This document shows positions 13,730-24,329 of a stretch of 64,000 bases of DNA, piece by piece (positions within the stretch are counted from its first letter, which is position 1; each line of letters begins with the position of its first letter). Origin of the DNA: Micromonospora pallida (GTDB taxonomy: Bacteria; Actinomycetota; Actinomycetes; Mycobacteriales; Micromonosporaceae); assembly GCF_900090325.1 (NCBI RefSeq), contig NZ_FMHW01000002.1:6511001-6575000 (forward strand). Reading direction: 5' to 3'. The translations under genes and the position numbers were made by a program. A model generated the notes under the pieces. That model searched no databases. It was not told the origin of the DNA and saw only the letters and a list, made by a program, of their open reading frames with translations.

Positions 13730-14632
13730 TCAGGAGAGGGCGCGGGCGATGGTGGTGGCAGCGGCGAGGACCTGCCCGCCGACCGTGGCGGTCTCCAGTG
13801 GGGCCAGCGCCACCACGCCGACGCTCGCCTCCAGTCCGGGTACGCCGAGCACCGGCGCAGCCACCCCGTACGCGCCGGGTTGCAGCTCGCCCTCGGTGGT
13901 CACCGGGCCGGCGGACCCGGCCCGGCCGGCGAGGATGGCCCGCCCTGCGGCGCCGCGCTCCAGCGGGTGCCGGGAACCCGTCCGGTACGCCACGTGGAAC
14001 GCCGTCCAACTCGGCTCGACCACGGCCAGAGCGACGCCCTCGTCTCCCTCCACCACGGTCAGGTGTGCGGTCGCCCCGGCCTGCTCGGCCAGCCGGCGCA
14101 GCGCGGGCATCGCACCCTCGGCGAGCAGCGGCTGGGCGCGGCGGGCCAGGTGCAGCACCCCGGCACCGAGGCGCAGCCGGCCGGCGCTGTCGCGGCGCAG
14201 CATGCCATGCTCGGTCAGTGCGCTGACCAGCCGGTATACGGCTGCCCGGCCGATGCCCAGCCGGTGCGCGGCCTCGGTGACGGTCAGTCCGCCCGCCGCG
14301 TCGGCGACCAGGTGCAGCAGGCGTAGCCCCCGGTCGAGGGTCTGCGACGTTTCCCCAGGACGACCGGCTCCGCCGCTGCCGGCCGGTTCGGTGAACCGCC
14401 GACCGGGTGTGGTGGCCGCGACGGGCTGCGTGGGTCCGCTGCCGGGGCGGTCGGGTGCGATGGCCCAGGCGGGCTGCGTGGTTTCGTTGCCGGGGCGGTC
14501 GGGTGTGGTGGCCGCGACGGGCTGCGCGGGTCCGTTGGCGGGTCGGCCGGGTGTACCGCTGCCGACCGGCTCCGCGGACCCGTCTCCGGGGCGTGCCGCC
14601 GTCTCCACAGCAGGCAGCGTACGGCCCGGCAC
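13730..14632 (-). CDS. IclR-family transcriptional regulator
   Basis: 300 residues. The winged HTH lies at about 100-165 (TLDRGLRLLHLV, then LTVTEAAHRLGIGRAAVYRL). The C-terminal effector domain lacks some usual cysteines but keeps the R-T-G-S-R-H-P-L-E-R-G-A-A-G-R-A-I-L core. The first 95 residues are an unusual Pro-rich tail of three imperfect repeats of about 20 residues (QPVAATTPDRPG type). It is divergent from cysS with only 39 bases between starts, so a shared regulatory region is likely. Its own target is unknown. Confidence 0.87.
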   Translation of the reverse strand: MPGRTLPAVETAARPGDGSAEPVGSGTPGRPANGPAQPVAATTPDRPGNETTQPAWAIAPDRPGSGPTQPVAATTPGRRFTEPAGSGGAGRPGETSQTLDRGLRLLHLVADAAGGLTVTEAAHRLGIGRAAVYRLVSALTEHGMLRRDSAGRLRLGAGVLHLARRAQPLLAEGAMPALRRLAEQAGATAHLTVVEGDEGVALAVVEPSWTAFHVAYRTGSRHPLERGAAGRAILAGRAGSAGPVTTEGELQPGAYGVAAPVLGVPGLEASVGVVALAPLETATVGGQVLAAATTIARALS

Positions 14633-14671
14633 CGGGCAGCCCGGAAATGTGGGGACCGTTACCCTTGTACG

Positions 14672-16087
14672 GTGACGCTACGCCTGTATGACACCGCCAC
14701 CCGAACGGTCCGGGACTTCGTCCCCCGGGAAGCCGGCAAGGTCGGGGTCTACCTGTGTGGTCTCACCCTCCAGGCACCTCCGCATATCGGTCATCTTCGC
14801 TCCGGCGTCAACTACGACGTGTTGCGTCGCTGGCTGCTGGCGAAGGGCTTCGAGGTCACCTTCATCCGCAACCTGACCGACATCGACGACAAGCTGCTGG
14901 TCAAGTCGTGCGAGCAGGACCGCCCGTTCTGGTCGATCGCGTACGAGAACGAGGTCGTCCTGGCCGCCGCGTACCGGACGCTCAACGTGCTGCCACCGAC
15001 GTACGAGCCGCGCGCCACCGGGCACGTCCCGGAAATGCACGAGCTGATCGCCACGCTGATCGAGAAGGGGCACGCCTACCCGGCCCCCGACGGCTCCGGG
15101 GACGTCTACTTCGACGTGGCATCCTGGCCGACGTACGGTGAGCTCTCCGGCCAGTCGCCGGACGACATGCAGTCCGCCGGGGACGCCCCGGACCGGGGCA
15201 AGCGCGACCCGCGCGACTTCGCGCTCTGGAAGGGCGCCAAGCCCGACGAGCCGGCGGACGCCTACTGGCCGTCGCCGTGGGGGCGGGGCCGCCCCGGCTG
15301 GCACATCGAGTGCTCGGCGATGTGCTGGCGTTACCTCGGTGCCGAGTTCGACATCCACGGCGGCGGTCTCGACCTGACCTTCCCGCACCACGAGAACGAG
15401 ATCGCCCAGTCGAAGGCCGCCGGCCTGCCGTTCGCCCGCTTCTGGGTGCACCACGGCCTGCTCAGCCTCGGCGGGGCGAAGATGGGCAAGTCGCTCGGCA
15501 ACGCCCTCGACCTGGCGTACGTGGAGTCGCTCGGGGTGCGTCCGGTCGAGCTGCGCTACTACTTCGCCTCGGCGCACTACCGTTCCCGCATCGACTACAC
15601 CGAGGACGCGCTGCGTGAGTCGGCGACCGCGTACCGGCGGATCGAGGGCTTCGTGCAGCGGGCCGCCGAGCGGGTCGGCGCGGGCGTGTCCGGCGAGCTG
15701 CCGGCGGCGTTCACCGCCGCGATGGACGACGACCTGAACACGTCCGCCGCGCTGGCCGTGCTGCACGACGTCCTCCGGGACGGGAACACCGCGCTGGCCG
15801 GCGGGGACGATGTGACGGTCCGCACCACGCTCGCCGCCGTACGCGCGATGCTGGATATCCTCGGCGTTGACCCCCTGGACGACGCCTGGACGGACGGCGG
15901 TCGCGATGACGACCTGCGTGGCGTGGTGGATGCCCTGATCGCGTTGGCCCTGGAGCAGCGCGCCCAGGCCCGCAGCCGCAAGGACTGGGCCGCCGCCGAC
16001 GCGGTACGCGACCAGCTCAAGCAGGCTGGCGTGGTGGTTGAGGACACCCCCCAGGGCCCCCGTTGGACTATTGGAGAGCAGGACTGA
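14672..16087 (+). CDS. cysS: cysteinyl-tRNA synthetase
   Basis: 471 residues. The class I signature [10 protein letters not shown] lies near residue 35 and G-A-K-M-G-K-S-L-G (KMSKS loop) near 270. Zinc ligands include C in Y-L-C-G-L and the C-S-A-M-C / H-H-E-N-E segment. It charges tRNA-Cys; the only tRNA-Cys visible in the window is in the array. The GTG start is at 14672. The stop overlaps the rlmB start (TGATG), so the two form an operon as in many actinobacteria. Confidence 0.96.
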   Translation: MTLRLYDTATRTVRDFVPREAGKVGVYLCGLTLQAPPHIGHLRSGVNYDVLRRWLLAKGFEVTFIRNLTDIDDKLLVKSCEQDRPFWSIAYENEVVLAAAYRTLNVLPPTYEPRATGHVPEMHELIATLIEKGHAYPAPDGSGDVYFDVASWPTYGELSGQSPDDMQSAGDAPDRGKRDPRDFALWKGAKPDEPADAYWPSPWGRGRPGWHIECSAMCWRYLGAEFDIHGGGLDLTFPHHENEIAQSKAAGLPFARFWVHHGLLSLGGAKMGKSLGNALDLAYVESLGVRPVELRYYFASAHYRSRIDYTEDALRESATAYRRIEGFVQRAAERVGAGVSGELPAAFTAAMDDDLNTSAALAVLHDVLRDGNTALAGGDDVTVRTTLAAVRAMLDILGVDPLDDAWTDGGRDDDLRGVVDALIALALEQRAQARSRKDWAAADAVRDQLKQAGVVVEDTPQGPRWTIGEQD

Positions 16088-17202
16088 TGCCCGGCAACTC
16101 GCAGCGCCGTGGCCGGCGACTGGCCCCGAAGCAGGGCGCCCCGAAGGGGTCCGGCGGCAAGAACCGGGACGCCCTCGCCGGGCGGGGGAAGACCCTCCCC
16201 GCCGACGAGCGTCCCTGGCACAAGGCGTACTCGGGCACCGAGAAGCTGCCCCAGCGCACCGCCTGGAAGCAGGACAAGGAGCGGCGGGCCGCCGCCGAGG
16301 AGGGGCGGGCTCCCAAGATCGGGCAGCCCGGCACCAAGGACACCACCTGGGGTAAGGGCGGCGGCCGGGGCGTCCCGCCCGCGAAGGGACGCGGCGGCAA
16401 GCCGGCCGGGCGTAGCGGCCCCCGGGTCGCCCCGGGCCGTAAGTCGAACCCGTCGAAGGACGGGCCGGAGCTGCTGGTCGGACGGAACCCGGTGCTGGAG
16501 TCGCTGCGCGCGAACGTGCCGGCGACCGCGCTCTACACGGCCCAGGGCATCGAGACCGACGACCGGGTCAAGGAGATCGTCCGGACGGCCGCCGACCGGG
16601 GCATCGCCATTCTGGAGGTCAGCCGGGCCGAGCTGGACCGGATGACCGGGGGCGTGCTGCACCAGGGCGTCGGCCTTCAGGTGCCGCCGTTCGCGTACGA
16701 GGCGTTCGAGGACCTGGTCGCGGCGGCGCTGGAGCAGACCGCCCCGCTGCTGGTGGCGCTGGACGGGGTCACCGACCCGCGCAACCTTGGCGCGGTGATC
16801 CGGTCGGCCGCCGCGTTCGGCGCGCAGGGTGTCTTCGTACCGGAGCGGCGGGCCGCCGGGATCACCGCGACCGCCTGGCGGACCAGTGCGGGCGCGGCGG
16901 CGCGGGTGCCGGTGGCGCAGGTGACCAACCTGACCCGTTCGCTGAAGGCCTGCCAGGACGCCGGATTCATGGTGGTCGGGCTGGACGCCGACGGCCAGAC
17001 CGACCTGTACGACCTGGAGGTCGCGGTCGGCCCGCTGGTCGTGGTGGTCGGTTCGGAGGGGCGTGGACTGTCCCGCCTGGTCGGCGAGACCTGCGACCTG
17101 ACGGTCAGCATCCCGATGGTCTCCGACGTCGAGTCGCTGAACGCCAGCGTCGCCGCCGCGGTCACCCTTGCCGAGGTCGCCCGGCGGCGCAGCGCCGCCT
17201 GA
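16087..17202 (+). CDS. rlmB: 23S rRNA (guanosine-2'-O)-methyltransferase (SpoU family)
   Basis: 371 residues. The first 130 or so are a basic, Gly/Lys/Arg-rich disordered tail typical of actinobacterial RlmB. A substrate-binding domain follows ([20 protein letters not shown]), then the SPOUT knot domain: [28 protein letters not shown] and [15 protein letters not shown]. It should methylate the peptidyl-transferase loop of 23S rRNA. Start and stop overlap one base with cysS. Confidence 0.94.
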   Translation: MPGNSQRRGRRLAPKQGAPKGSGGKNRDALAGRGKTLPADERPWHKAYSGTEKLPQRTAWKQDKERRAAAEEGRAPKIGQPGTKDTTWGKGGGRGVPPAKGRGGKPAGRSGPRVAPGRKSNPSKDGPELLVGRNPVLESLRANVPATALYTAQGIETDDRVKEIVRTAADRGIAILEVSRAELDRMTGGVLHQGVGLQVPPFAYEAFEDLVAAALEQTAPLLVALDGVTDPRNLGAVIRSAAAFGAQGVFVPERRAAGITATAWRTSAGAAARVPVAQVTNLTRSLKACQDAGFMVVGLDADGQTDLYDLEVAVGPLVVVVGSEGRGLSRLVGETCDLTVSIPMVSDVESLNASVAAAVTLAEVARRRSAA

Positions 17203-17222
17203 GTCGACCTACGCGTAGATAC

Positions 17223-17262
17223 CGAAAAGGGGCGGTCCGCCGAAGCGGGCCGCCCCTTTTCG
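17223..17262. terminator. bidirectional terminator between rlmB and the msiK-like gene
   Basis: Inverted repeat CGAAAAGGGGCGG (17223-17235) / CCGCCCCTTTTCG (17250-17262). A and T runs on both sides let it end transcription from both converging genes. Confidence 0.85.
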
Positions 17263-17270
17263 CGGGTACG

Positions 17271-18362
<1,092 letters not shown>

Positions 18363-18420
18363 GTGAGGGGTGCTTCCTTTCACCGGCAGGAACGTGCCGG
18401 ACGATCCGAGTGAAGGAGCG
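18363..18420 (-). ncRNA. possible msiK 5'-leader RNA motif
   Basis: The leader contains a perfect hairpin CCGGCA/TGCCGG (18383-18388 / 18395-18400) just before the ribosome site. A structured msiK leader motif is described in actinobacteria; whether this matches that covariance model was not tested. Confidence 0.4.
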
Positions 18421-18737
18421 ACCGGCGCGCAGCCGCGCCGGCCCGTCGGGCGAATTCCAGCCCTGGCAGGTGCCGGAATGTCGTCCGCGTCACTGCACGG
18501 TAAACGGGATTTGGCCGCCTGCCAAGACGGGGGATCATTGGATGGGACCGACGACATTCGCATACCGGTCACTCAGGCACGCACGACCATCAATCGCCGG
18601 GACATTGATTGCGTTGCGTGCACCGTAGGATCACAACCCGACCGGATGGATGGCTTCAGATCACGTTTCCGGTGCTGGGGGGCCTGGTGAGCGAGGAAAA
18701 CCGGACGTCAGTCGCTATGCTGACCATGGACGCCCGC
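18421..18737. other. intergenic region between msiK and tRNA-Thr
   Basis: About 300 bases with no convincing gene. It should contain the msiK promoter (minus) and the tRNA-Thr promoter (plus). It is moderately less GC-rich than the flanks. Confidence 0.4.
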
Positions 18738-18814
18738 GCCCCTGTAGCTCAGCTGGCCAGAGCACTCGCCTTGTAAGCGAGATGTCGCCGGTTCGATCCC
18801 GGCCGGGGGCTCCA
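18738..18814 (+). tRNA. tRNA-Thr(TGT), canonical
   Basis: 77 nt including encoded CCA. Acceptor GCCCCTG/CGGGGGC, stem CTCGC/GCGAG, loop CTTGTAA with U33, normal D and T arms. It is an isolated gene and a useful in-window reference for the divergent array copy at 4881-4954. Confidence 0.95.
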
Positions 18815-18827
18815 ATTCCCGTCGGTT

Positions 18828-18857
18828 CCGGGCCCGTTCCACACGGAACGGGCCCGG
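18828..18857 (+). terminator. terminator of tRNA-Thr
   Basis: Thirteen-base perfect stem CCGGGCCCGTTCC/GGAACGGGCCCGG with loop ACAC, 14 bases after the tRNA. No T tract. Confidence 0.75.
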
Positions 18858-18897
18858 ACGGCAGGCACCCCGCCCCCCTGCCCCCGCCTGCCGTCAC

Positions 18898-18956
18898 TGA
18901 TCAAGAAGTTGGCCTCAGCGGGGCGGCGGATCCCTGACGCGAACTCCTGATCAACG
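18898..18956. repeat. REP-like palindrome, GATCAAGAAGTT family (copy 1)
   Basis: Inverted arms TGATCAAGAAGTT and AACTCCTGATCA around a GC-rich centre, just before the stop of the minus-strand hydrolase. A second member is at 59746-59800. Confidence 0.6.
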
Positions 18957-18961
18957 AGTGG

Positions 18962-19816
18962 TCAGCGGGTGGTGTGGGCCAGGAGGGTGGTGGCCAGGGG
19001 GGTGAGGACGGCGGAAGGTAGGGCGTGGCCCATACCGGGCACGGTGACCAGCGTGGCAGTCGGGATCAGCCCGACCAGGTGGGCGGCGTGCGGCGGCGGA
19101 TTGATCGGGTCCTCCGGTGCCTCCACCACCAGGAACGGCGTCCGCACCCCGGCCAGTTCCGCGCCCCGGTCCAGTCCGTCCTGCCCGGCGCGGGCGTGCG
19201 CGGCCGGGTTGCGGTGGGTGCCGGCGTGGTCCATGCAGGCCTCCTCCATCGCCCGGAACTCCGCCGCGTCGAAGGGGACCACGTCGCCGTTGAGGATCCG
19301 CCAGTGTTCCACCCGCCAGTCCAGCTCGGCCTCGTGGTCCCGTTCGTCGGTGAAGTGTTCCCAGAGCCGCAGCAGACGCGGATCCGGGTCCGGCAGCGGT
19401 GGTGCCTCGTCCCCGCCGGCCAGTCCGGCGCCCAGCGCCGAGGTGCAGAAGGCGGTGGCCGACAGCAGGCGGTCGGCGTGGTCGAGGGCGAGGAGTTGCA
19501 CCAGCACGCCACCCATCGACATGCCGACGACGTGGGCCTGGTCCACCCCGGCCGCGTCGAGCACGGCGACGGCGTCCCCGGCCAGGTCAGCCACCCGGTA
19601 CGGATGCTCGTCGAACGCCCAGGTAGAGCGTCCGGTGTCCCGGTGGTCGTAGATGATCACCCGGTGCCGGTCGGCGAGCCGGTCGACCAGGGCGGCCGGC
19701 CAGGTGATGCCGCTGGCGTTGGCGCCCATGACCAGGAGCAGGGGCGGCGCGTCCGCCGGCCCGACGGCCCGCGCCCAGAGCCGGTACGAGGGAGTGACGT
19801 CGACCTGGAATTCCAT
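18962..19816 (-). CDS. alpha/beta hydrolase
   Basis: 284 residues. Nucleophile elbow G-M-S-M-G-G (Ser near residue 98), oxyanion region near L-L-L-V-M-G-A-N-A-S-G, the acid in E-A-P-E-D-P-I-N-P and the catalytic His in G-M-G-H-A-L-P near the C-terminus. The D-H-R-D-T-G-R-S-T motif is typical of the epoxide hydrolase/haloperoxidase-like branch. Substrate unknown. Divergent from the AraC regulator at 19903 (86 bases apart). Confidence 0.9.
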   Translation of the reverse strand: MEFQVDVTPSYRLWARAVGPADAPPLLLVMGANASGITWPAALVDRLADRHRVIIYDHRDTGRSTWAFDEHPYRVADLAGDAVAVLDAAGVDQAHVVGMSMGGVLVQLLALDHADRLLSATAFCTSALGAGLAGGDEAPPLPDPDPRLLRLWEHFTDERDHEAELDWRVEHWRILNGDVVPFDAAEFRAMEEACMDHAGTHRNPAAHARAGQDGLDRGAELAGVRTPFLVVEAPEDPINPPPHAAHLVGLIPTATLVTVPGMGHALPSAVLTPLATTLLAHTTR

Positions 19817-19902
19817 GGCGGCATTCTTCCGCAGGCCCGGATCATCGGCTTGCCGTCCAGGGTGCCACCGTCGTCGGCGTCCCGACTCCTTAGGGTGGAC
19901 GG

Positions 19903-20304
19903 GTGAGCCGCGCGGTCGAGCAGTCCAACCGGGCGATGCTGCGGGCCCGGGACGCGATGGACCGGGCGTACGCCGAACCGCTGGACATCCCCACCCTGGC
20001 GAAGATCGCGCACGTCTCCGAGGCGCACTTCATCCGCACCTTCCGGGCGACCTTCGGGGAGACCCCGCACCGCTACCTCCAGCGCCGTCGGGTCGAGCGG
20101 GCGATGTCCCTGCTGCTCGAGTCGGAACGGGACGTCACCGAGATCTGCTTCGCGGTCGGCTTCAGCAGCCTGGGCACCTTCAGCCGTACCTTCCGGGAGA
20201 TCGTCGGTGAGTCGCCGACCGCCTTCCGGAAGCGACGGAGCCCGGCCGGGGCCGTGCCGAGCTGCTTCACCAAAGCCTGGACCCGGCCCAGCAGTTTTGG
20301 ATAA
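19903..20304 (+). CDS. AraC-family transcriptional regulator, DNA-binding domain only
   Basis: 133 residues forming just the two HTH units: I-P-T-L-A-K-I-A-H-V-S-E-A-H-F-I-R-T-F and D-V-T-E-I-C-F-A-V-G-F-S-S-L-G-T-F-S-R-T-F. No effector-binding domain. The GTG start is close to the promoter of the divergent hydrolase. The VOC gene follows after 35 bases; this AraC/VOC pairing recurs in actinobacteria, suggesting the regulator controls it. Confidence 0.9.
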   Translation: MSRAVEQSNRAMLRARDAMDRAYAEPLDIPTLAKIAHVSEAHFIRTFRATFGETPHRYLQRRRVERAMSLLLESERDVTEICFAVGFSSLGTFSRTFREIVGESPTAFRKRRSPAGAVPSCFTKAWTRPSSFG

Positions 20305-20339
20305 GCAGCAGGTCAGGGCCGGGTCGTAGCGTGGTCGGC

Positions 20340-20750
20340 ATGACGATGAACGCGATCAGCCGCTCCCAGATCTACGTCCTCGACCAGGACGAGGCCCTCG
20401 ACTTCTACGTCGGCAAGCTCGGCCTGGAGATCCACACCGACGCCGACCTCGGCTTCATGCGCTGGCTCACGGTGAACATCCCCGGGGACCGCCAGCGGGA
20501 GATCCTGCTGGAGAAGCCCGGCCCGCCGGCCCTGGACCCGGCCACCGCCGAGCAGGTGCGGGAGTTGCTCACCAAGGGGGCGTTGGGCGGTTACCTCTTC
20601 ATGACCACCGACGACGCGTACAAGACGCACGAGGACCTGGTGGCCAAGGGCGTGGACATCACCGACGAGCCGGAGGAGCGGCCGTACGGCATCGATTTCG
20701 GCATCCGCGACCCGTTCGGTAACCGGATCCGGATCGGCCAGATGTTCTGA
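20340..20750 (+). CDS. VOC (glyoxalase/dioxygenase-fold) protein
   Basis: 136 residues with the paired beta-alpha-beta-beta-beta fold: I-Y-V-L-D-Q-D-E-A-L-D-F-Y in the first module and G-I-D-F-G-I-R-D-P-F-G-N-R-I-R-I at the C-terminus. Metal-ligand positions are not all obvious, so it could be a lyase, a resistance protein or a sequestering protein. Start ATG at 20340; ATG at 20346 is also possible. Likely cotranscribed with the AraC gene. Confidence 0.88.
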   Translation: MTMNAISRSQIYVLDQDEALDFYVGKLGLEIHTDADLGFMRWLTVNIPGDRQREILLEKPGPPALDPATAEQVRELLTKGALGGYLFMTTDDAYKTHEDLVAKGVDITDEPEERPYGIDFGIRDPFGNRIRIGQMF

Positions 20751-20770
20751 CCGCGCCGTAGGGTGGGCCC

Positions 20771-21538
20771 GTGACGGAGGTGGGGTTGCGGGCCGAGGTG
20801 ACCGGTCCGGTGGCGACCGTGGTGATCAGCAATCCGACCCGTCGGAACGCGATGACCCCGGACATGTGGCGGCAGCTTCCGCCACTGCTCGACAGGTTGG
20901 AGGCGGATCCGGCGGTCCGGGTGCTGGTGCTCACCGGGGCGGGGGAGACGTTCTGCGCCGGAGCCGACCTGGGGGACGTGGACGAACTGCTGGCGGCCGG
21001 GGACCACAGCGTGGCAGTGGCCGCCGAGGAACGGCTGGCCGCGTTCGCCAAACCGACCGTCGCCGCCGTACGCGGTGCCTGTGTGGGTGGCGGCTGTCAG
21101 CTCGCCGTCGCCTGCGACCTGCGGATCGCGGCCACCGACGCCCGGTTCGGTGTCCCGCCGGCCCGGCTCGGGGTGGTCTACCCGACGCCGACCACCCGCC
21201 GGCTGGCGGCCCTGGTCGGGCCGGCCACCGCCAAGTACCTGATCTTCACAGGTGAGCTGGTGGACGCCGACCGGGCGGCCCGGGTCGGTCTGGTCGACGA
21301 GGTGCTGCCGGCCGACCGGTTCACCGACCGGATCGCCGAGCTGACCGGCGCGATCGCCGCCCGTTCCCAGCTCAGCGTCATCGCGGCCAAGGAGATCGTG
21401 GACGGTCGGGCCGACGCGGCGCGGGCCGCCTGGTGGCACGGGCAGTCCCGGGCCAGCGGCGAGGCCCGGGAGGGGGTGGCCGCGTTCCACGAGCGCCGTC
21501 CACCGCGTTTCACCTGGACGGCTTCGTCGGACGGATGA
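20771..21538 (+). CDS. enoyl-CoA hydratase/isomerase (crotonase) family
   Basis: 255 residues. The oxyanion-hole pieces are R-R-N-A-M-T near residue 25 and C-A-G-A-D-L-G-D near 62, and G-A-C-V-G-G-G-C-Q-L-A-V-A-C-D-L near 103. The first catalytic Glu of true hydratases is not evident at the usual site (F-G-V-P-P-A-R-L-G-V is shifted), so isomerase or another crotonase chemistry is equally likely. GTG start at 20771, 20 bases after the VOC gene. Confidence 0.88.
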   Translation: MTEVGLRAEVTGPVATVVISNPTRRNAMTPDMWRQLPPLLDRLEADPAVRVLVLTGAGETFCAGADLGDVDELLAAGDHSVAVAAEERLAAFAKPTVAAVRGACVGGGCQLAVACDLRIAATDARFGVPPARLGVVYPTPTTRRLAALVGPATAKYLIFTGELVDADRAARVGLVDEVLPADRFTDRIAELTGAIAARSQLSVIAAKEIVDGRADAARAAWWHGQSRASGEAREGVAAFHERRPPRFTWTASSDG

Positions 21539-21587
21539 TTTCTGGTCGTGCGGTGTCGGTTCCGCCGGGCAGCGCTCGGCACCGCCC

Positions 21588-22928
21588 TCAGATCTCCATC
21601 CTTGCGGCCAGGCCCGACTCGCGCAGCTCACGGCGCTGCCCGTCGGCCACGATGACCTCCACGACGATCAGGACGAAGGAGACGGCCGCCAGCAGGCCCA
21701 GCGCGCCGATCGCCGACAACTGTCGAGCGACGGGGACGAGAGCGACCAGCACCAGCACGGTGGCCACCCGGGTCCAGATGATCGTCCTGATCGTGCGGGC
21801 GATCCGCAGCTGATAGGCGACGTTGGCCAGGAGGAAGAGAATGATCCCTCCGTAGAGGCCGAAGAGGCCGATGGCGGACAGTGATGCGCCCGGGTAGCGT
21901 CCCTCCAGATGGCCGACGTTCTTGACCAGCTCGCGTATCCCGAGGGCCGGCAGAAGGATGCCGGCGACCATCGGGAGGTGCAGGTAGCTGTAGGCGTCCC
22001 GGGCCAGGGCGAATCTGGTTTTCGGGTCAGCGCGTTCAAGGACCTGCTCACCGACGAGCGCCACCACGTCGAAGTAGGTCCACAGCAGCGCTCCGGTGAC
22101 GGTCATGGCCAGCAGGACGGCGAACAGGAGCCGCCAACTGATCGACACGTCGGAGCTGGCCGTGCCGATCGAGATGATCGTCTCGCCGATGGCCACGATC
22201 AGGATCAGCCCGTACCGGTCGCACCAGAGCCGGGCGGAGAAGATGCCGATCTCCCAGACGGGAAGCGTGAAACTACCCAGGTAGTCCACGAGCACGGCCA
22301 GTGCCCAGAGGAGGGTCACGGTGATGGCGACCTGTCGCTGGTCGGTGAGGACCCGGTGCGGTACGAGCGCGGCGCAGACGAGCAGGGCGGCGCTGGCAAC
22401 CATCGGCACCGCGGGCACCAGGATGTGCCGGACCAGGTCGTGGGCCGAGACCGCGTACGCGTAGAGCACCAGGTGCAGCGACCGGATGAGGAAGTAGCAC
22501 GTGGGGAAGACGAGCGGGCCGTACACCCCGCCGGGCCGGTCGACGAATGCGACGAGGGTCGACAGCGCCATCACGAAGGCGATCCCGGTGACCACGAACA
22601 ACCCGAACCGCATCACCCCGAAGCTGGCCTGGAGGTTGTTGGTCAGCCACGCGAAGGCGCCCCAGGACCACCAGAGCAGGGCCAGCACGAGCATCCCGCG
22701 AAGCACGCCCTGAAGGGTGTAGTCGCTCTTGATCAGCGTGCCGAGCTGGACGAAGGCGAACACGAAGACCAGGTCGAAGAAGAGTTCCTCGGTGGCCGTG
22801 CGGGTGCCCTCGCGTACCGGCCGTCTGCCGAACAGGCTGCCCACGGCGTCGCGCAGGTACACGCGTACCGGCTTGTGTCCGGTGGCCTTCCCGCTGTCAC
22901 CTCCGCCCGTCGGTCGGTCCTCCGTCAC
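21588..22928 (-). CDS. low-temperature-requirement protein A (LtrA) family membrane protein
   Basis: 446 residues with about ten to twelve membrane helices. Family hallmarks are T-E-E-L-F-F-D-L-V-F-V-F-A-F near residue 45 and W-C-D-R-Y-G-L-I-L-I-V-A-I-G-E-T-I in the middle. LtrA proteins are widespread integral membrane proteins without an established reaction. The GTG start is at 22928. The end converges on the crotonase gene. Confidence 0.9.
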   Translation of the reverse strand: MTEDRPTGGGDSGKATGHKPVRVYLRDAVGSLFGRRPVREGTRTATEELFFDLVFVFAFVQLGTLIKSDYTLQGVLRGMLVLALLWWSWGAFAWLTNNLQASFGVMRFGLFVVTGIAFVMALSTLVAFVDRPGGVYGPLVFPTCYFLIRSLHLVLYAYAVSAHDLVRHILVPAVPMVASAALLVCAALVPHRVLTDQRQVAITVTLLWALAVLVDYLGSFTLPVWEIGIFSARLWCDRYGLILIVAIGETIISIGTASSDVSISWRLLFAVLLAMTVTGALLWTYFDVVALVGEQVLERADPKTRFALARDAYSYLHLPMVAGILLPALGIRELVKNVGHLEGRYPGASLSAIGLFGLYGGIILFLLANVAYQLRIARTIRTIIWTRVATVLVLVALVPVARQLSAIGALGLLAAVSFVLIVVEVIVADGQRRELRESGLAARMEI

Positions 22929-23013
22929 CGGGCCAGTCTGGCAGGTAGTCAGACCGGAATGGCCTGTTTCGTCCGATGGTGGCGCCGTCCCCGCAGGGTG
23001 TCACCGTAGTGCG

Positions 23014-24267
23014 TTACCGCAGCGTGGCCCCGGTGCGGCGGGTGTGGCTGGCGGTGCGGGCCGCGTCGAGCGGCCGGCTGACGCAGTCGGCCATCTGCAC
23101 GACCAGTTCGCTGTGCAGCAGCGGCCGGTTGACCTCACCGGCCACCTGGAGCGCCGGACCGGAGATCGCCCGCCAGCCGGCGGCGAGCCCCGCGCCGAGG
23201 CCGAGCAGGGCGACCCCCACCCGGGCGGCCGGAGAGCCGGCGGCCGCGGCGACGCTCACCCCGACCACCGCCAGCAGGATCACCAGCAGCGGTACGAGCA
23301 CCGGGCCGCAGATCCCCCGCGCGGCCTGCACCACCAGTCGCCGGTCCCGGATGATCAGGTTGCGGGCGACGACCGCGTAGTGCCCCTCGTCGAGCAGGTC
23401 CCGGGGGTGCAGCCCGCCGGTGAGCACGCTGCGCCACACGTCGCCCTGGTCGCGCAGTTCCTCGGCGAGATCGCCCAGCTCCGCCTCGGCCGGGTCGCCG
23501 GCCGTCGCCGCCCGGACCGCGGTCGTCCACCTGGCCAGTGAGTGGCGCACCACCGGAGCCGAGTACGGCGGCAGCACGCCGGCCAGCTCGTCCAGCCAGC
23601 GGCGCAGCTCGTGCTGCCGGCCACCGAAGCGGTACGCCAACTGCTCGGCGTCGCACCGCCGGACGGTGTCGGCGAGGGAACGCCCGAGCCGGTACGCGAG
23701 ACCGATCCGGTGGTCGCGGGCCATCGCCCAGCGCAGCACGTCCACGTTCAACTCGTCGAGCGCGACCAGCAGCGCGTCGACGTCGGCGGGGCGGCCGGGC
23801 GCGACCTCCCGGATCCGGGCCCGGACGGCGGCAGTGCACGGGCCGGCCCCGTCCCGGCGGGCCAGCGGGCCGGTCTCATCCTGACCGGCCCCGTCCTGGC
23901 GGCTCCCGTCCTGGCTGGTCAGGCGACCGGCCCCGTCCTGGCGGCTCAGCGCGCCGGTCCCGTCCTGGCCGGTCAGCGCGGCGATCCGGTCGAGCGCCAC
24001 CTCCACCCCGTCGAGGTACATCCGCATCCGCTGCCGGCCCGACATCTCGGTCAGGTTGGACAGCTTGGATCGGGGCGCGACCGGCCGGGCGGCGGTGTCC
24101 TCGCCCAGCTCGACGGTCCGGGCGTGGTGGTATGCGTCCGCCATCCACCAGCCGAGCCGCAGCGCGGTGACCACGCACGCCCGTTCGTCGGTGGGTGAGC
24201 CCTCCCCGGGTCCGGGCATCTCGACCCGGCTGACCGGCTCCGTCTGGAGCTGCTGTCGTGGCTGCAC
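23014..24267 (-). CDS. hypothetical membrane protein with Gln-Asp-Gly repeat insert
   Basis: 417 residues, not assigned to a family. GTG start with GGAGGGAC upstream. A soluble helical N-terminus is followed by a low-complexity stretch at about 95-135 of repeated S-R-Q-D-G-A-G type. One hydrophobic pair of helices lies near residues 320-365 (P-V-L-V-P-L-L-V-I-L-L-A-V-V-G-V) and a conserved-looking C-terminus contains H-S-E-L-V-V-Q-M-A-D. The frame stays open far upstream over the neighbouring gene, but the ribosome site favours this start. Function unknown. Confidence 0.75.
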   Translation of the reverse strand: MQPRQQLQTEPVSRVEMPGPGEGSPTDERACVVTALRLGWWMADAYHHARTVELGEDTAARPVAPRSKLSNLTEMSGRQRMRMYLDGVEVALDRIAALTGQDGTGALSRQDGAGRLTSQDGSRQDGAGQDETGPLARRDGAGPCTAAVRARIREVAPGRPADVDALLVALDELNVDVLRWAMARDHRIGLAYRLGRSLADTVRRCDAEQLAYRFGGRQHELRRWLDELAGVLPPYSAPVVRHSLARWTTAVRAATAGDPAEAELGDLAEELRDQGDVWRSVLTGGLHPRDLLDEGHYAVVARNLIIRDRRLVVQAARGICGPVLVPLLVILLAVVGVSVAAAAGSPAARVGVALLGLGAGLAAGWRAISGPALQVAGEVNRPLLHSELVVQMADCVSRPLDAARTASHTRRTGATLR

Positions 24268-24329
24268 CGTGTCCCTCCGCTGACGCTCGTCGCCACCGGG
24301 GTCGCCTCGCCCCGGTGCTGACGCCCAGC